Source of the DNA: Ziziphus jujuba | Lineage: Eukaryota; Streptophyta; Magnoliopsida; Rosales; Rhamnaceae | DNA: 64,000 bases | Direction: 5' to 3' | NCBI RefSeq assembly: GCF_031755915.1 | Contig: NC_083383.1 | Coordinates: 18,651,001-18,715,000 of the forward strand | Shown: positions 10,049-21,352 of the stretch, one piece after another | Numbering within the stretch: position 1 is the first letter of the stretch | How the letters are laid out: every line of letters starts with the position of its first letter | Notes under the pieces: generated by a model | What the model was told of the DNA's origin: nothing | What the model saw: the letters and a program-made list of their open reading frames with translations, nothing else | Databases searched by the model: none | Program-made: the position numbers and the translations under genes

Positions 10049-11145
10049 TTCCCCTCCTCTTGAAAAGGATTTACCCTCAAATCAAAGTTATCACCTACAG
10101 CAAAAAAAGATAAATCAGCAACATTAAATGTAGCACTAACATTATACTCACCTGGCAAATCAAGTTTATAAGCATTGTCATTTATCGGTTCCAAAACTTG
10201 AAAAGGTCCATCTCCTCTCGGCATTAATTTTGACTTTTGTTTTCTGGAAAATCTCTTCTTCCTTAAATGTAACCAAACCCAATGTCTTGGTTCAAAGACA
10301 ACTTGTTTTCGGCCTTAATTAGCATTCCTTGCATATTGCTCGGTCCTCTTCTCAATATTTGCCTTAGTCTTTTCATGAATCTGCTTTACAAAATCAGCTT
10401 TTTGTTTTCCATCTTGATTAGCACGCTCACTTAAAGGTAAAGGTTTTAGATTTAATGGAGTCAAATGATTAAAACCATAAACAATTTCAAATGGAGTAAA
10501 TTTAGTCGCTGAATGCAAAGAACTATTATAAGCAAATTCAACATGTGGCAAACATTCCTCCTAAGTTCTCAAATTTCTACTAATTAATGATCTTAACAAT
10601 GCAGACAAAGTCCTATTCACTACTTCTATTTGTCCATCAGTTTGTGGATGACAAGTATTGAAAATAAAAGCTTAGCAGTTAACTTAGCCTGCAATTTTTT
10701 TCAAAAATAACTTAAGAACTTAGCATCCCCATCCGAACCAATAGTCCTAGGCATTCCATGCAATCTCACAATTTCTTTGAAAAATAAATTAGCAACATTA
10801 GATGTATCATCAGTTTTATTACATGCACTAAAATGTGCCATCTTAGAGAATCTATGCATAACAACAAATATTGAATCCTTAGCTGTCCTTGACCTAGGCA
10901 AACCAAGAATAAAATCCATAGACAAATCTACCCAAGGATGAGAAGGAATCGAAAAAGGATGGTACAATCTGTGCGGCTTCAACGTGGACTTGGTCTTTCA
11001 GCATTTCAAACACCTTTCACATATTCTCTCAACATCTCTCTTCATGTTAGGCCAATAAAAATGTTCTTGCAGTAAGGATAAAGTTTTAAAAACACCAAAA
11101 TGACCCATTAAACCACTCCCACGACCTTCCCGAACTAGTAACTAC
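9748..11145 (-). pseudogene. Integrase of G4 with Pol C-terminal extension into the LTR
   Basis: Integrase joins retrotransposon DNA to the host chromosome. Pieces in order: an HHCC zinc region (about 11000-11140), a catalytic core with [14 protein letters not shown] and a SDGDAKF motif (about 10701-10982), [10 protein letters not shown] carrying the catalytic Glu (about 10620-10655), a C-terminal domain (10315-10551), and a GPY/F-type module (GPFQVLEPINDNAYKLDL, about 10150-10205). The last open frame runs from 10224 to 9748, crossing the purine tract and LTR boundary at 10048, so about 100 residues are LTR-encoded. Frameshifts and stops break the domain into at least four frames. Confidence 0.85.
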
Positions 11146-12850
11146 CGAATGCTACAATTAGGCACATAAAGTTTGTTTTCCCTAAACAAATACCCCTCAA
11201 ATATGTAAAATTTATTAAATCCATGTTTCAAACAGGTTCTAAATATTTCCCCGAAGTCACTATCATGTTCATAAAGTTCCTTTAATTGTTCAAAACCAAG
11301 CAATCTAGCATCCAAGGTAGAAAAGAGAACATACCTTCGGGATAATGCATTGGCAACCACATTTTCCTTACCTTTCTTGTAGCAGATCACATATGGAAAG
11401 GTCTCAATGAATTCAATCCACTTGTCATTGTTGAAAATGTGGTAATCTTGCCACTTTGTGCAAACCAAAATCCACGAAGGTTTGCACCCTCTTTCTTTCT
11501 TTAAAAGAATATTGTGTTGAATGACCTAATGCAATATTTATGTCTATGTTTTATATTCCTATTAATGTCTTTGGGAATGCCTAAGTTTTATTGTATTTAG
11601 CTTAGAAATTGTCTCTTTGTTGGGTATTTTTATTAATTAATTTATATTTTTTTTTGTAAAATGGCTATGTGCTGGAAACAGTATGGTCCATTGTTGGGGC
11701 TGGCGTTCTATGAGTTTTTAGAAAGAGGTTATTATTTTTGGATATATTGTAATAGACATGTAAATGAAAATATAAAAGAAATAATGACTCAAAAAGGCAT
11801 TGGGAAGCCCAAGATATGCAGGTTGCAAGTTGGCATAACTGCTGAGATTTCCAGCAGCAATCATCCACGGGTTTGAGATGAATTGGAGGCCTTACCTAAT
11901 TCTTTTGGACTTGGTCTTCTCTAGATTTCATCCTTGATATTTTAACATACTACATGCCAAAACTGAAGCAATTTGGATGAAGATACCCAGCCTTCCATCT
12001 GGTCAAATTAGCAGTACACGATTAGGTGGAGACAGTTTTTTGAAATTCAAAATCTCACCAACTCTTGTCATAATTATACACTCACAAGTGAAGCTGGTGG
12101 TTGAATGGTTATGTATCATAATTTTGAGTGGGAAATGTGTAAATTTTGAATTTTAAATACTTCCATTGGGTCCCCCACACACCTTACATGTAGGAGACAA
12201 GTTTTGTATCTATATATGCAACAAATGAATGAAAAGCAAAAATGAATTAGTGTGCTGTCTAGTTTTGTGTGGCCTACTTTAACATCTTCTTTTCTTCTTT
12301 ATCTTCTTCTTCTTCCTTCAAAATAAAAACCCTAACGATCCTAAATATCACCATACCAAAAAAAAACCCAAAAATCACCTAAACATCAAGTCAAAAACCG
12401 AATTAAAGGTTGCGTGCAAGACTAACACCTTATGTGCAACACCCTTGGCCAAGTGAACCCAAAACCACACCAAACTCCAATAGGCATGCCTTTGGTTAAG
12501 CTTTCCTAGGCCTTTAATGTGCTTCAAAGATTCATGATTCATATGAATCATAAATTCTTTTGGCATGAGATAATGCTGCCATGTTTTCAAAGCTCTCACC
12601 AAAGCATACATCTCCTTATCATATGTCGGGTAGTTTAGTGCAGCTCCATTTAATTTTGCACTAAAGTAGGCTATGGGCCTTCCTTCTTGCATTAATACAG
12701 CCCCAATACCTACACCTAAAGCATCACATTCAATTTCAAAAGTCTTAGAAAAATTTGGTAAAACTAATAAAAGTGCATTATATAATTTTTATTTCAACAA
12801 ATTAAAAGATTTTTCTTGTACTTCCCCCATTTAAAGCTGAAATTCTTCTT
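11146..12850 (-). pseudogene. RNase H and tether of G4, split by SC1
   Basis: The part right of the insertion (12483-12850) reads [15 protein letters not shown] and [19 protein letters not shown]. The left part (11146-11428) reads [20 protein letters not shown] and [14 protein letters not shown]. These are the RNase H core and its C-terminal tether. The expected [11 protein letters not shown] lies near 12695-12725 with frame damage. The solo copia LTR at 11429-12482 separates the halves. Reading frames that cross that boundary are artefacts. Confidence 0.8.
11429..12482 (+). mobile_element. Solo LTR SC1 of the copia family C1
   Basis: It begins TGTTGAAAATGTGGTAATC and ends ACCAAACTCCAATA, and aligns over its length with the C1 LTRs (47997-49032). 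Flanking 5-mers are GTCAT (11424-11428) and GGCAT (12483-12487), a target duplication with one mismatch. Removing it restores the RNase H-tether sequence. No C1 internal sequence is attached, consistent with LTR-LTR recombination. Confidence 0.9.
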
Positions 12851-13640
12851 TACAGCTTCATCCAAAGGTGCTGCAATGGTACTTAAGTCCTTGAAAAATC
12901 TTTGATAAAAACTTACCAAGCCATGAAAGCTCCTAACTTGAGTGATAGAATTTGGCGTCGGCCATTCCTTGATTGCTTGAACTTTAGATTAATCAACTTT
13001 AATTGCTGCAGCACTTACTACAAATCCTGGGAAAACAAGCTCATCTTTGCAAAAGTCACACTTTTTCATGTTAGTAAATAACCTTTCTTTTCTAAGAGTA
13101 CTTAAAACTTGTCTAAGATGTTCTACATGCTCATCTAAGTTTCGGTTATATACTAAAATATCATCAAAATATACAACTACAAATTGACCAATAAATGGAC
13201 GCATAACATGATTCATAAGCCTCATGAAAATACTAGATGCATTAGTTAAACCATAAGACATGACTAACCATTCATACAGCCCATATTTAGTCTTAAATGC
13301 GGTTTTCCATTCATCACCTTCTTTCATCCTTATTTGATGGTATCCACTCCTAAGATCAATTTTAGTGAACATGCAACCACCATGCAATTCATCAAGCATA
13401 TCATCTAATCTAAGAATTGGATGTCTATATTTAATGGTGATATTATTTATAACCCTACAATCCACACACATTCTCTGAGAATCATCTTTTGTAGGCACTA
13501 ATAAAACAGGAACAGCACATGGACTCATACTCTCACGAATGTAGCCTTTATCAAGTAACTCACTTACCTGCTTTTGTATCTCTTTTGTTTCTTCGGGATT
13601 ACTTCTATATGCAAGTCTATCAGCAATGGTTTCTTACTCA
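12850..13640 (-). pseudogene. Reverse transcriptase of G4
   Basis: The longest open piece (13528-12989) contains [12 protein letters not shown], the palm [34 protein letters not shown], an intact catalytic YFDD (near 13165) and the thumb [12 protein letters not shown]. The RT start is damaged. Compared with G6 and G8, about 190 bp is missing at about 13620, so KKPLLI joins directly to the segment before the RT fingers. Thus the catalytic box survives but the N-terminal part does not. Confidence 0.88.
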
Positions 13641-14345
13641 AGATATCTTTATTAACATCCCCAAAACTCAAATAAAATTTTTTGTTTTTCCTCTCTTTTC
13701 TTTCTTTTTCGTTATTCCTCTCGATTTGGCTCTCACTCTCGGCTTTTCTCACTTCTCTCGCACTCTCGGGTTTCTCTCCCCTTCTCACCTCACTTTCAGC
13801 TTTCCCATGATTTTTCCACTCAATTTGAGTCTTAGAGCACTTACCTAGTTGGTCTTGCATGGCTTACACTCCTTGGATGGGTGTTGTTACCGTGGGGGCC
13901 ATGCTAGTTCCCTCCTTAAGTTGTTTGGCCACCTTTCTTTGTTGTATTTGTATTTGATCTTTTTACACCTCTTTGGGAGTTAATGCCTCTAGCTTGACCT
14001 TTTTATCTTTAAATCTAAAAACAATTAAATTCTCTCTATCATCATGAATAGCATCTCTATCAAATTGTCAAGGCCTACAAAGTAAAATATGTCCCGCATG
14101 CATAGGCACAACATCACACAAAACCACATCCATATATTTATCAATACCGAATTTTACTTTGGCTTGTTTATTAATTTTCATCTCACCACTATCATTAAGC
14201 CACAATAACCTATAAGGTTTGGGATGTTTAATTGTTGTCAAGCCTAGTTTATCTACCACAAGATTACTAATTAAATTGGTACAACTTCCACTATCAATAA
14301 TCATACTACAAATCTTACCTTGGATTTCACATCGGGTGTGGAAGA
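13640..14345 (-). pseudogene. Protease and charged linker of G4
   Basis: Protease cleaves the Gag-Pol polyprotein. The segment CSMIIDSGSCTNLISNLVVD (about 14240-14310) carries the aspartic-protease DSG triad. It continues to HAGHILLCRP at about 14070. Downstream is a Glu/Lys-rich low-complexity linker (13564-13860) before RT, seen in other copies too. Stops lie between protease and linker. Confidence 0.8.
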
Positions 14346-15714
14346 TGTTCTCTCTTTGAATTTCATCCGCATCTTTGTATGCAGCCAACACTCTCCTAGA
14401 AACCAAGCTTAATTCAGCATGGGAAGCATTCAAAGTTTTGTCCTCACCTTCAAGCTGTTCCTCCTCTTTTTGCTCGGTTTCATCACCATTTTTCTCACTT
14501 TCTGATTCTAGCTCACCATTATCCTTTAACACCCTGATCCCTCTTTTCGGGAATTGGCTAGCGATGTGTCCTTGTCCATAGCACTTAAAATACATAATTT
14601 CTCTAGATCTTGAAGGTTTAGGGTAAGATTTTACCTCATTTTTAGGTGCTTGGACAGATGCGGCTTTAGGCTCCCTTTTTACTGATTGGTGCTTTCTTCT
14701 CCCACCTTCGGCTTTGGCTTGTTATCATAGATAGGATTGTGTCTCCATCCACCTGGAATTGATCTTCCGCTGTTGGAAACACCCCCAAACTGTGAGCCTA
14801 TACCCCTTCTCTTGAATTGATGCTCTAATTTAATAGCCACATGCAACATCTCCTCCAATTCCACATATTGTTGCAATTCTAGTTGCTTGGCTATCTCATG
14901 ATTCAAATCACCAAGGAATCTTGCCATGGTTGCTTCTCTATCCTCATTCATGCTTAACCTCATCATAAGCATCTCCATCTCCTTGTAATAATCCTCCACG
15001 GACCTACTTCCTTGAGATAAAGATTGAAGCCTTTGATGCAGTAACCTATGATGGTGTGATGGTACGAATGGCTTCCTCATGGCTCCTTTCATTTGTTGCC
15101 ATGTAGTGATCAAGTCATCACCAACACTCCTTTAGGTGTTTTTCTCATTAGTCCACCATTAGAGTGCATAATGACCAAACTCCATCACTGCCAACTTCAC
15201 CTTCTTGGCCTTCGAATAACTATGACAATAAAAAATCATCTCCATTCTCTCCTCCCATTCCAAATATGCTTCTGGATCACTTTTTCCCATGAAAGGTGGA
15301 ATGTTTACCTTGATATTCCCTAGATCATTATCTTCATTCTTTGCTGGTCTCCCACAGATTGGCCTTTTCCTTGCGGTTCAAAAATTTCATCAAACCCCTC
15401 ATCCAAGTCATCTCTAAGTTACTTCTCCCGAATTCCTCTCTTGGTCGCCCTCGGCCTCCTCGACCTTGACCTCGACCTCGACCTCCATAAGCATCTAATC
15501 TTATATTCAACCCTCCTTGTCATGTTTTTATCATGTCCATCTTCTGATCTATGTTATCAAATCGGGCATTCATCCGCTGCAATTGCTCCAATATAGCCTT
15601 CATTTTCGTTTGCTCACCACTCCCTGTAGCTCGGGAACCACCATAGAATCCTACGGACTCTTCTTCATTAATTCTTAAAGGTGGATCTCTTCTTTTCACC
15701 CTTCAATCTACCAT
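14346..15714 (-). pseudogene. gag of G4
   Basis: The start codon at 15714-15712 is followed by a TGA at codon 4. The frame then reads RRDPPLRINEEESVGFYGG and an Arg/Gly box, with further stops. The capsid part (15113-14679) includes SVEDYYKEMEMLMMRLSMNE and [19 protein letters not shown]. The zinc knuckle (14595-14540) has lost its first and last Cys: Y-FK-C-YGQG-H-IASQ-F. Not functional. Confidence 0.85.
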
Positions 15715-15825
15715 GTTAGTATGAATAATTCTAAATAAAATATATTCTCACCAAAAATCACTCCCTCACATGTTTCACTCAATCAAGGTCTCGATTGAAG
15801 CCTTTAATGCAGCAACATATGGTAA
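15715..15825 (-). other. Truncated leader of G4 and chimeric junction
   Basis: About 80 bp of minus-strand leader (through TTTCACTCAATCAAGGTCTC, 15773-15792) is followed by about 33 bp that matches antisense gag near GAAGCCTTTAATGCAGCAAC. At about 15826 plus-oriented leader sequence of G5 starts. This looks like an end-joining or template-switch junction rather than a clean insertion. Confidence 0.6.
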
Positions 15826-16910
15826 TTTATTCAGATTTAATCTATCTTATTTTCTTTATTATTTTTTTTTGTATTATTCTGTGATTTGAACATTAAGTTA
15901 AGGTTTTTTCCTATCTATCCATGTTATGCATATTAAAAAAAAGAGATTTTTTTCTTCATAGCCGAATTTATTGCTTGTTTTATCCAAATTTTCAGTTCCT
16001 TGTTTCTTGGTTTTTTTGCATATTAGTTCTTAGTAATTTGGTTTATTGTTGATTTTTCTTTGCTGTTTTAATCTTAATTAGTTGCATTCATGTATTATAA
16101 AAAAAAAAAAAGGAGTTTGAGAACATATTGCACAAAACCTACAATTTTTACAATTTGTTTTTGTTGAAAGTTGGTCTCGGGTTTGGTGGAATTTTTGGTG
16201 TTGATTCTTGCTACTGAAGTTGTGTTTATATTTTGAGAGTAATTAAAAAAGAAGAAGAAGAAAAGCCGAATAAAAAAAAATTACTGCATAAAAGGCCGGT
16301 TTTGAAGTTTGAAAGGCTTGAATATTGTTTACTTCAGAATTGTTGGAGCTGTTGCCGTTTCATTCAATATTGTCTGCTGGAGATTTGAATTTTGAGCACA
16401 AATATTGTTTGGATTAAAATTGGTCAATAATTTGAAACAAAAACCTAAAGTAACAAGAACTACAACCAACAATTGTTCCATATTTTGATCAAATTGTTCT
16501 TGTTCGTTGTTTGAATCTCTTTTCTAAATTTTATCCTTGAATTTTTGATTTCTTAATATTCTGGGCTACTATTTATTAATTTTGAAAAAATTGCTTGTTG
16601 ATTTACCTTGTTTTCTTTTGGTTAGTAAGGCCGAGGCTAGGTTTTATCAATTCACTCAGTATTTGCTTGTTTTAGTTGCTGTTTTGTTGATAAGTTTAAT
16701 TAGAGCATACTTGTGATCTAGTTGCTATTTTGAGTTTGTTTTAATATAACTTTGAGACAATTCTTTGAGTGGAAAAAGGCAAGAGAGTGTGAGCTTAAAA
16801 AGAGGGTTAAAAGTTGAAACTACTGTGCAAACATGAGTGTCGAGACCTAGTTTGAGTGAAGCACATAAAGAAGTGATTTTGCTGAGGATTTTTGTCTTAT
16901 TTTTACTAGT
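15826..16910 (+). other. Leader of G5
   Basis: Homologous to the G3 and G10 leaders, starting just after where the primer site would be. It has a T tract near 15861-15870 and A-rich/GAA tracts near 16100-16110 and 16245-16285. No coding feature was seen. Confidence 0.7.
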
Positions 16911-17422
16911 ATGTCAGATCTAGGAATGAGAAGAGGAGATGGCTCATTAAGAAATCTTGAAGAGGAATCCGTAGGATACAAAGGCGAGTCAAGAGCAACG
17001 GGACTTAGAGGTTAACCTACCACCATGTTAGCGGTTTTGGAACAACTTTAAAGGATGAATGCTCACTTTGACCAATTTGATCAAAGAATGGACAGGTTTG
17101 AAACATCACAAGGTTGGCTGAATACAAGGCATAAATCACATGGAGGCTAAGTGTGAGGTTGAGAAAGCCGTCAACATTTTAGGGAGGAAATCGAAGAAGG
17201 TAATTTTGGAAATAACCTCAAGGAGGAGTTTAAGGATATTATTGCAGTCCAAGGAAGGAAAACTTGTGGGAGGCAAGCCCATAAGGAAGATGATGACCTT
17301 GGAAACATTAAGGTCAATATACCACCTTTTATGGGAATGAGTGATCCGGAGGCTTACCTAGAGTGGGAGGAGCACATGGAGATGAAATTTGATTACGATA
17401 ACTATTCTGAGGCAAAGTAGGT

Positions 17423-18364
17423 TGATACGAACCTAGGACAACCTGCTCCTAAACCCGCATTATATTAGCCTGGATCTAATTATGTTCAAGTTCTAATGGT
17501 CACCTTGACCCTTAACCAACCTGTGATTAGAAACCCTGGTATATAATGAAGACGTCATAATAGGTGATGGAAGGCCTATTGATAAATCAAACTAACACAC
17601 TCATTCACTAATGGTGTTTTAGGTATTCAAAAGAACAAAAAGAATTCAATCTCACAAATAATTTTCTATATAAAATTCAAGCTTGATTTCTAATTGAAAT
17701 TCAGCCATTAAATAGGCTTTAAATGAATAAAATAAAACCCTAAAAGTATCAGGAAATTTCGGCCAACATAGAATCCAATTAGGAAATTGCCTAATTTCAC
17801 ATCCTTTCCTAATCTAATTTGGATTAATTAATTCCCTTATTTTGAAGTAGGAATTAATTAATTTACAATAAAAATAATAAAATAATAACTTTCCTAAATT
17901 TATTTGTCCAGCAAATAAATAAATAAAAACCAAAAAAAAAAAAGTCAAATGCAAATTAGAAAACGAGTTGACTAGTTTGACAACTAAGCTGACTTATGTC
18001 TGATGTCCGAGCTAACATATGTCTGCCTGATGTTTGAGCTAACGTGTGTCTGCCTGATGTCCAAGATAACTTATGTCTGTCTGGTATCTGAACTAACTTA
18101 TGTCTGATGTCCGAAGTCCGAGGTCAGATGTCCGATGTATGAGTGTCCAATGTATCAGCCTCCACCACTTGGATGCTTAAAATAGAACTTTTCTCTTCAG
18201 GTATGGACAAGCCCTTTTAAGAATGAATTACTTCCTGGATAAAGACAGCAAGGTTGTCCTTAAACTGCTTAGCTTAAGCCCTAGTGATCAGTCCAATCTT
18301 CATCCGTATCAGATCAGTACCCCAGCTAGTTTTCGGTTGTACGAGCTCTCGCGGATTCGCATCA
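17423..18364 (-). repeat. 3' LTR of G6 (minisatellite subfamily)
   Basis: 942 bp. Minus start TGATGCGAATCCGCGAG at 18364, end at 17423 (TGATACGAAC on plus). It is 97 bp shorter than its 5' partner, mainly because a second minisatellite array next to the GATGTATGGGTGTCC motif is reduced to about one unit. TATA-like sequence on the minus strand lies near 17710-17720 in degenerate form. Confidence 0.88.
17990..18135 (-). repeat. Minisatellite array in the G6 3' LTR
   Basis: About five diverged direct units of 23 or 27 bp with core TGATGTCCGAGCTAAC (plus strand). The two unit lengths differ by the 4-bp presence or absence of a GCCT-type insert before TGATG. It lies in U3. Confidence 0.8.
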
Positions 18365-19460
18365 TTCCCCTCCTCTTGAAAAGGATTTGCCCTCAAATCA
18401 AAGTCATCACTTGCAGCAAAGGGAGACAAATCAATAACATTGAATGTAGCACTAACATTATACTCACCTGATAAATCAAGTTTGTAAGCATTGTCATTTA
18501 TCGGCTCCAAAACTTGAAAAGGTCCATCGCCTCTCGGCATCTATTTTGATTTCTGCTGTTCGGGAAACCTCTCCTTCCTCAAGTGTAATCAAACCCAATC
18601 CCCAGGTTCAAAATCAACCTGTTTTCAGCCTTGGTTAGCATTCCTTGCATATTGCTCAGTCCTCCTCTCAATATTTGCATTAGTTTTTTCATGAATCTAC
18701 TTAACAAAATTAGTTTTTATTTCCCATCTAGATTAGCACGTTCACTTTAAGGTAAAGGTGTTAGATATAATGGAGTCAAAGGATTAAAACCATAAACAAT
18801 TTCAAAAGGAGTAAATTTAGTTACTGAATGCAAAGACCTATTATAAGCAACATGTGGCAAACAATCCTCCCAAGCTCTCAAATTTCGACTAATTAATGCT
18901 CTCAACAATACAGGCAAAGTTCTATTCACTACTTCGGTTTGTCCATCAGTTTGTGGATGACAAGTAGTTGAAAATAAAAGCTTAGTACCTAACTTAGCCT
19001 ACAAAGTTTTCCAAAAATAACTAAAGAACTTAGCATCCCTATCCGAAACAATAGTCCTCGGAATTCCATGTAACCTCACAATTTCTTTGGAAAATAAATT
19101 AGCTACATTAGATGCATCATCAATTTTATTACATGCAATAAATGTGCCATCTTAGAAAATCTATTTACAACAACAAAAATTGAATCCTTACCTATCCTTG
19201 ACTTCGGCAAACCAAGAATAAAATTCATAGACAAATCTGCCCAAGGATGTGAAGGAATCGGCAAAGGTTGGTACAATCCGTGCAGCTTCAGTGTGGACTT
19301 AGTCTTTCGGCATTCAAGCACCTTTCACTTATTTTCTCAACATCTCTCTTCATGTTAGGCCAATAAAAATGTTCTTGCAATAAAGATAAAGCTTTAAAAA
19401 CACCAAAATGTCCCATTAAACCACCCCCATGACCTTCCCGAACTAATAACTCACTAATGC
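18274..19460 (-). pseudogene. Integrase of G6 with LTR-encoded extension
   Basis: Upstream part: zinc-binding region with [20 protein letters not shown] and ERC (19460-19300), where a frameshift separates the Cys pair. Core: [20 protein letters not shown] (19260-19180), [15 protein letters not shown] with the catalytic Glu (about 18900-18970), then [23 protein letters not shown] module GPFQVLEPINDNAYKLDL lies at about 18470-18530. The last open frame (18540-18274) crosses the LTR start at 18364. Broken into several frames. Confidence 0.85.
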
Positions 19461-20140
19461 TACAATTAGGCACACAAAGTTTGTTTTTCTTAAATAAATA
19501 TCCCTCAAATATGTTAAATTTATTAAATCCATGTTTCAAACAGGTTCTAAATATTTCTCCAAAGTCACTATCATGGTCATAAAGTTCCTTTAATTGTTCA
19601 AAACCAAGGAATCTAGCATCTAAGGTAGAAAAGAGAACATACCTTCGGGATAATGCATCGGCAACCACATTTTCTTTACTTTTTTTATAGCAGATCACAT
19701 ACGGAAAAGTTTCAATAAATTCAATCCACTTGCCATGCCTTCAACTAAGCCTTCCTTGGCCTTTAATGTGCTTTAAAGATTCATGATCCGTATGAGTCAC
19801 AAATTCTTTTGGCATGAGATAATGCTGTCTCGTTTCCAAAGGCCTCACCAAAGCATGCATCTCCTTGTCATATGTCGGGTAGTTTAGTGCAGCTCCATTT
19901 AATTTCGCACTAAAGTAGGCTATGGACCTTCCTTCTTGCATTAATACAGCTCCAATACCTACACCCGAAGCATCACATTCAATTTCAAAAGTCTTAGAAA
20001 AATTTGGCAAAACTAATAAAGGTGCATTGCATAATTTTTCTTTCAACAAATTAGAAGATTTTTCTTGTACTTCCCTCCATTTAAAGCCAACATTCTTCTT
20101 TACAACTTCATTCAAAGGTGCTATGATGGTGCTAAAGTCC
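19461..20140 (-). pseudogene. RNase H and tether of G6
   Basis: RNase H removes the RNA strand during reverse transcription. An open piece (20115-19741) has [19 protein letters not shown] with the first catalytic Asp, [19 protein letters not shown], and [17 protein letters not shown] with another catalytic Asp. The next piece reads [20 protein letters not shown] and a tether to integrase. A stop or frame change lies between them near 19735. The domain itself is one of the better kept in the window. Confidence 0.85.
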
Positions 20141-20900
20141 TTGAAACTTGCCTAAGATGGTCTACGTGTTCATCTAAGTTTTGGCTATACACTAAATGTC
20201 ATCAAAGTACACAACCACAAATTTGCCAATAAATGAACGTATAACGTGATTCATAAGCCTCATGAAAGTACTAGGTGCATTAGTTAAACCAAAAGGCATG
20301 ACTAACCATTCATACAGCCCATACTTAGTTTTAAATGCGGTTTTCCATTCATCACCTTCTATCATCCTTATTTGATGGTATCCACTCCTAAGATCAATTT
20401 TAGTGAACATGCAAGCACCATGCAATTCATTAAGCATATCATCTAATCTAGGAATTGGATGTCTATATTTGATGGTGATATTATTTATAGCCCTACAATC
20501 AACACATATTCTCCAAGAACCATCATTTTTAGGCACTAATAAAATAGCGACAGCACATGAACTCATACTCTCACGAATATAGCCTTTATCATGTAACTCA
20601 CTTACCTGTTTTTATAGCTCCTTTGTTTCTTCGGGATTGCTTCTATATGTAGGTCTATTTGGTGTGGTAGCCCCTAGAGCAAAATTGATTTGATGTTCAA
20701 TCCCTCTAATTGGTGGTAATCCTTTTGGAATTTCATCTGGAAAGACATCTTCAAAATCTTGCAAAAAAGAAAGAATTGAGCTTGACATTTCAAGTTCTTC
20801 AAGGTTAGCTTGATCATTAAAATAATTATCTTTATAAATCATGACGAGCAATGGTTTCTTACTTAAGATAGCTTTATTTACATCTCCAAAACTCAAATAA
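20141..20900 (-). pseudogene. Reverse transcriptase of G6, thumb deleted
   Basis: The first piece (20896-20612) has [19 protein letters not shown] and DFEDVFPDEIPKGLPPIRG, the usual region ahead of RT. The second (20566-20192) has [52 protein letters not shown] and catalytic YFDD near 20195. Just after HLRQV (about 20150) it jumps to DFSTI-equivalent sequence, a loss of about 63 codons covering the thumb. RT activity is not expected. Confidence 0.88.
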
Positions 20901-21352
20901 AAATTTTTATTCTTTCTTTATTTCCTTTCTTTTTCTTTCTCTCTCTCGGCCACCATACTACCTTTCTCACTTTCAGCTTTTCTCTCACTCTTGGGTTTTT
21001 CTTCTTCTTTTTTTTTTATTCCAATTTCAATCTTCTCTTGGTTTTTCCACTCAAGTTGGGTTTTAGAATACTTACCTGGTTGGTCTTGCACAGCTTGGAC
21101 TCCTTAGATGGGTGTTGTTGCTGTGGGGGCCATACTAGTCCTTTCCTTGAGTTGTTCGGCCATCCTCCTTTGTTGTATTTGAATTTGATCTTTGTACTCC
21201 TCTTTAGGAGTTAATGCCTCCAGCTTAACCTTTTTACCTTGAACTTCACATCGGGTGTGGAAGATGTTCTCTCTTTGAATTTCATCCTCATCTTTGTATG
21301 CAGCCAGCACTCTCCTATAAACCAAGCTTAATTTAGCATGTGAGGCATTCAA
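20901..21352 (-). pseudogene. Gag-Pol junction of G6 with protease deleted in frame
   Basis: The open frame 21352-21104 reads NIFHTRCEVQG and then directly KKVKLEALTPKEEY. In G4, G5, G8 and G10 these blocks are separated by the aspartic protease with its DSG triad. Here the whole domain is missing at about 21236-21245 while the frame stays open. Downstream (20900-21100) is the Glu/Lys-rich linker. Without protease the element could not process its own polyprotein. Confidence 0.88.

Larger units (their letters stand above)
9040..15825 (-). mobile_element. Ty3/gypsy element G4, minus, no 5' LTR
   Basis: It has a 3' LTR at 9040-10048, then in minus orientation integrase, RNase H (split by copia solo LTR SC1), RT, protease and gag up to 15714. 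The leader stops after about 80 bp and runs into a short rearranged gag-like piece, so primer site and 5' LTR are gone. It is inserted into the RT of G3 on the left. Multiple stops show it is dead. Confidence 0.85.

Noticed and set aside
11142..11468. A 108-codon protein starting MVCTKWQDYH
   Set aside because: The first codons come from the SC1 LTR; only the part from about 11428 downwards is G4 Pol.
12375..12692. A 105-codon protein joining RNase H to a unique C-terminus
   Set aside because: The C-terminal part is antisense SC1 LTR, so the fusion is an insertion artefact.
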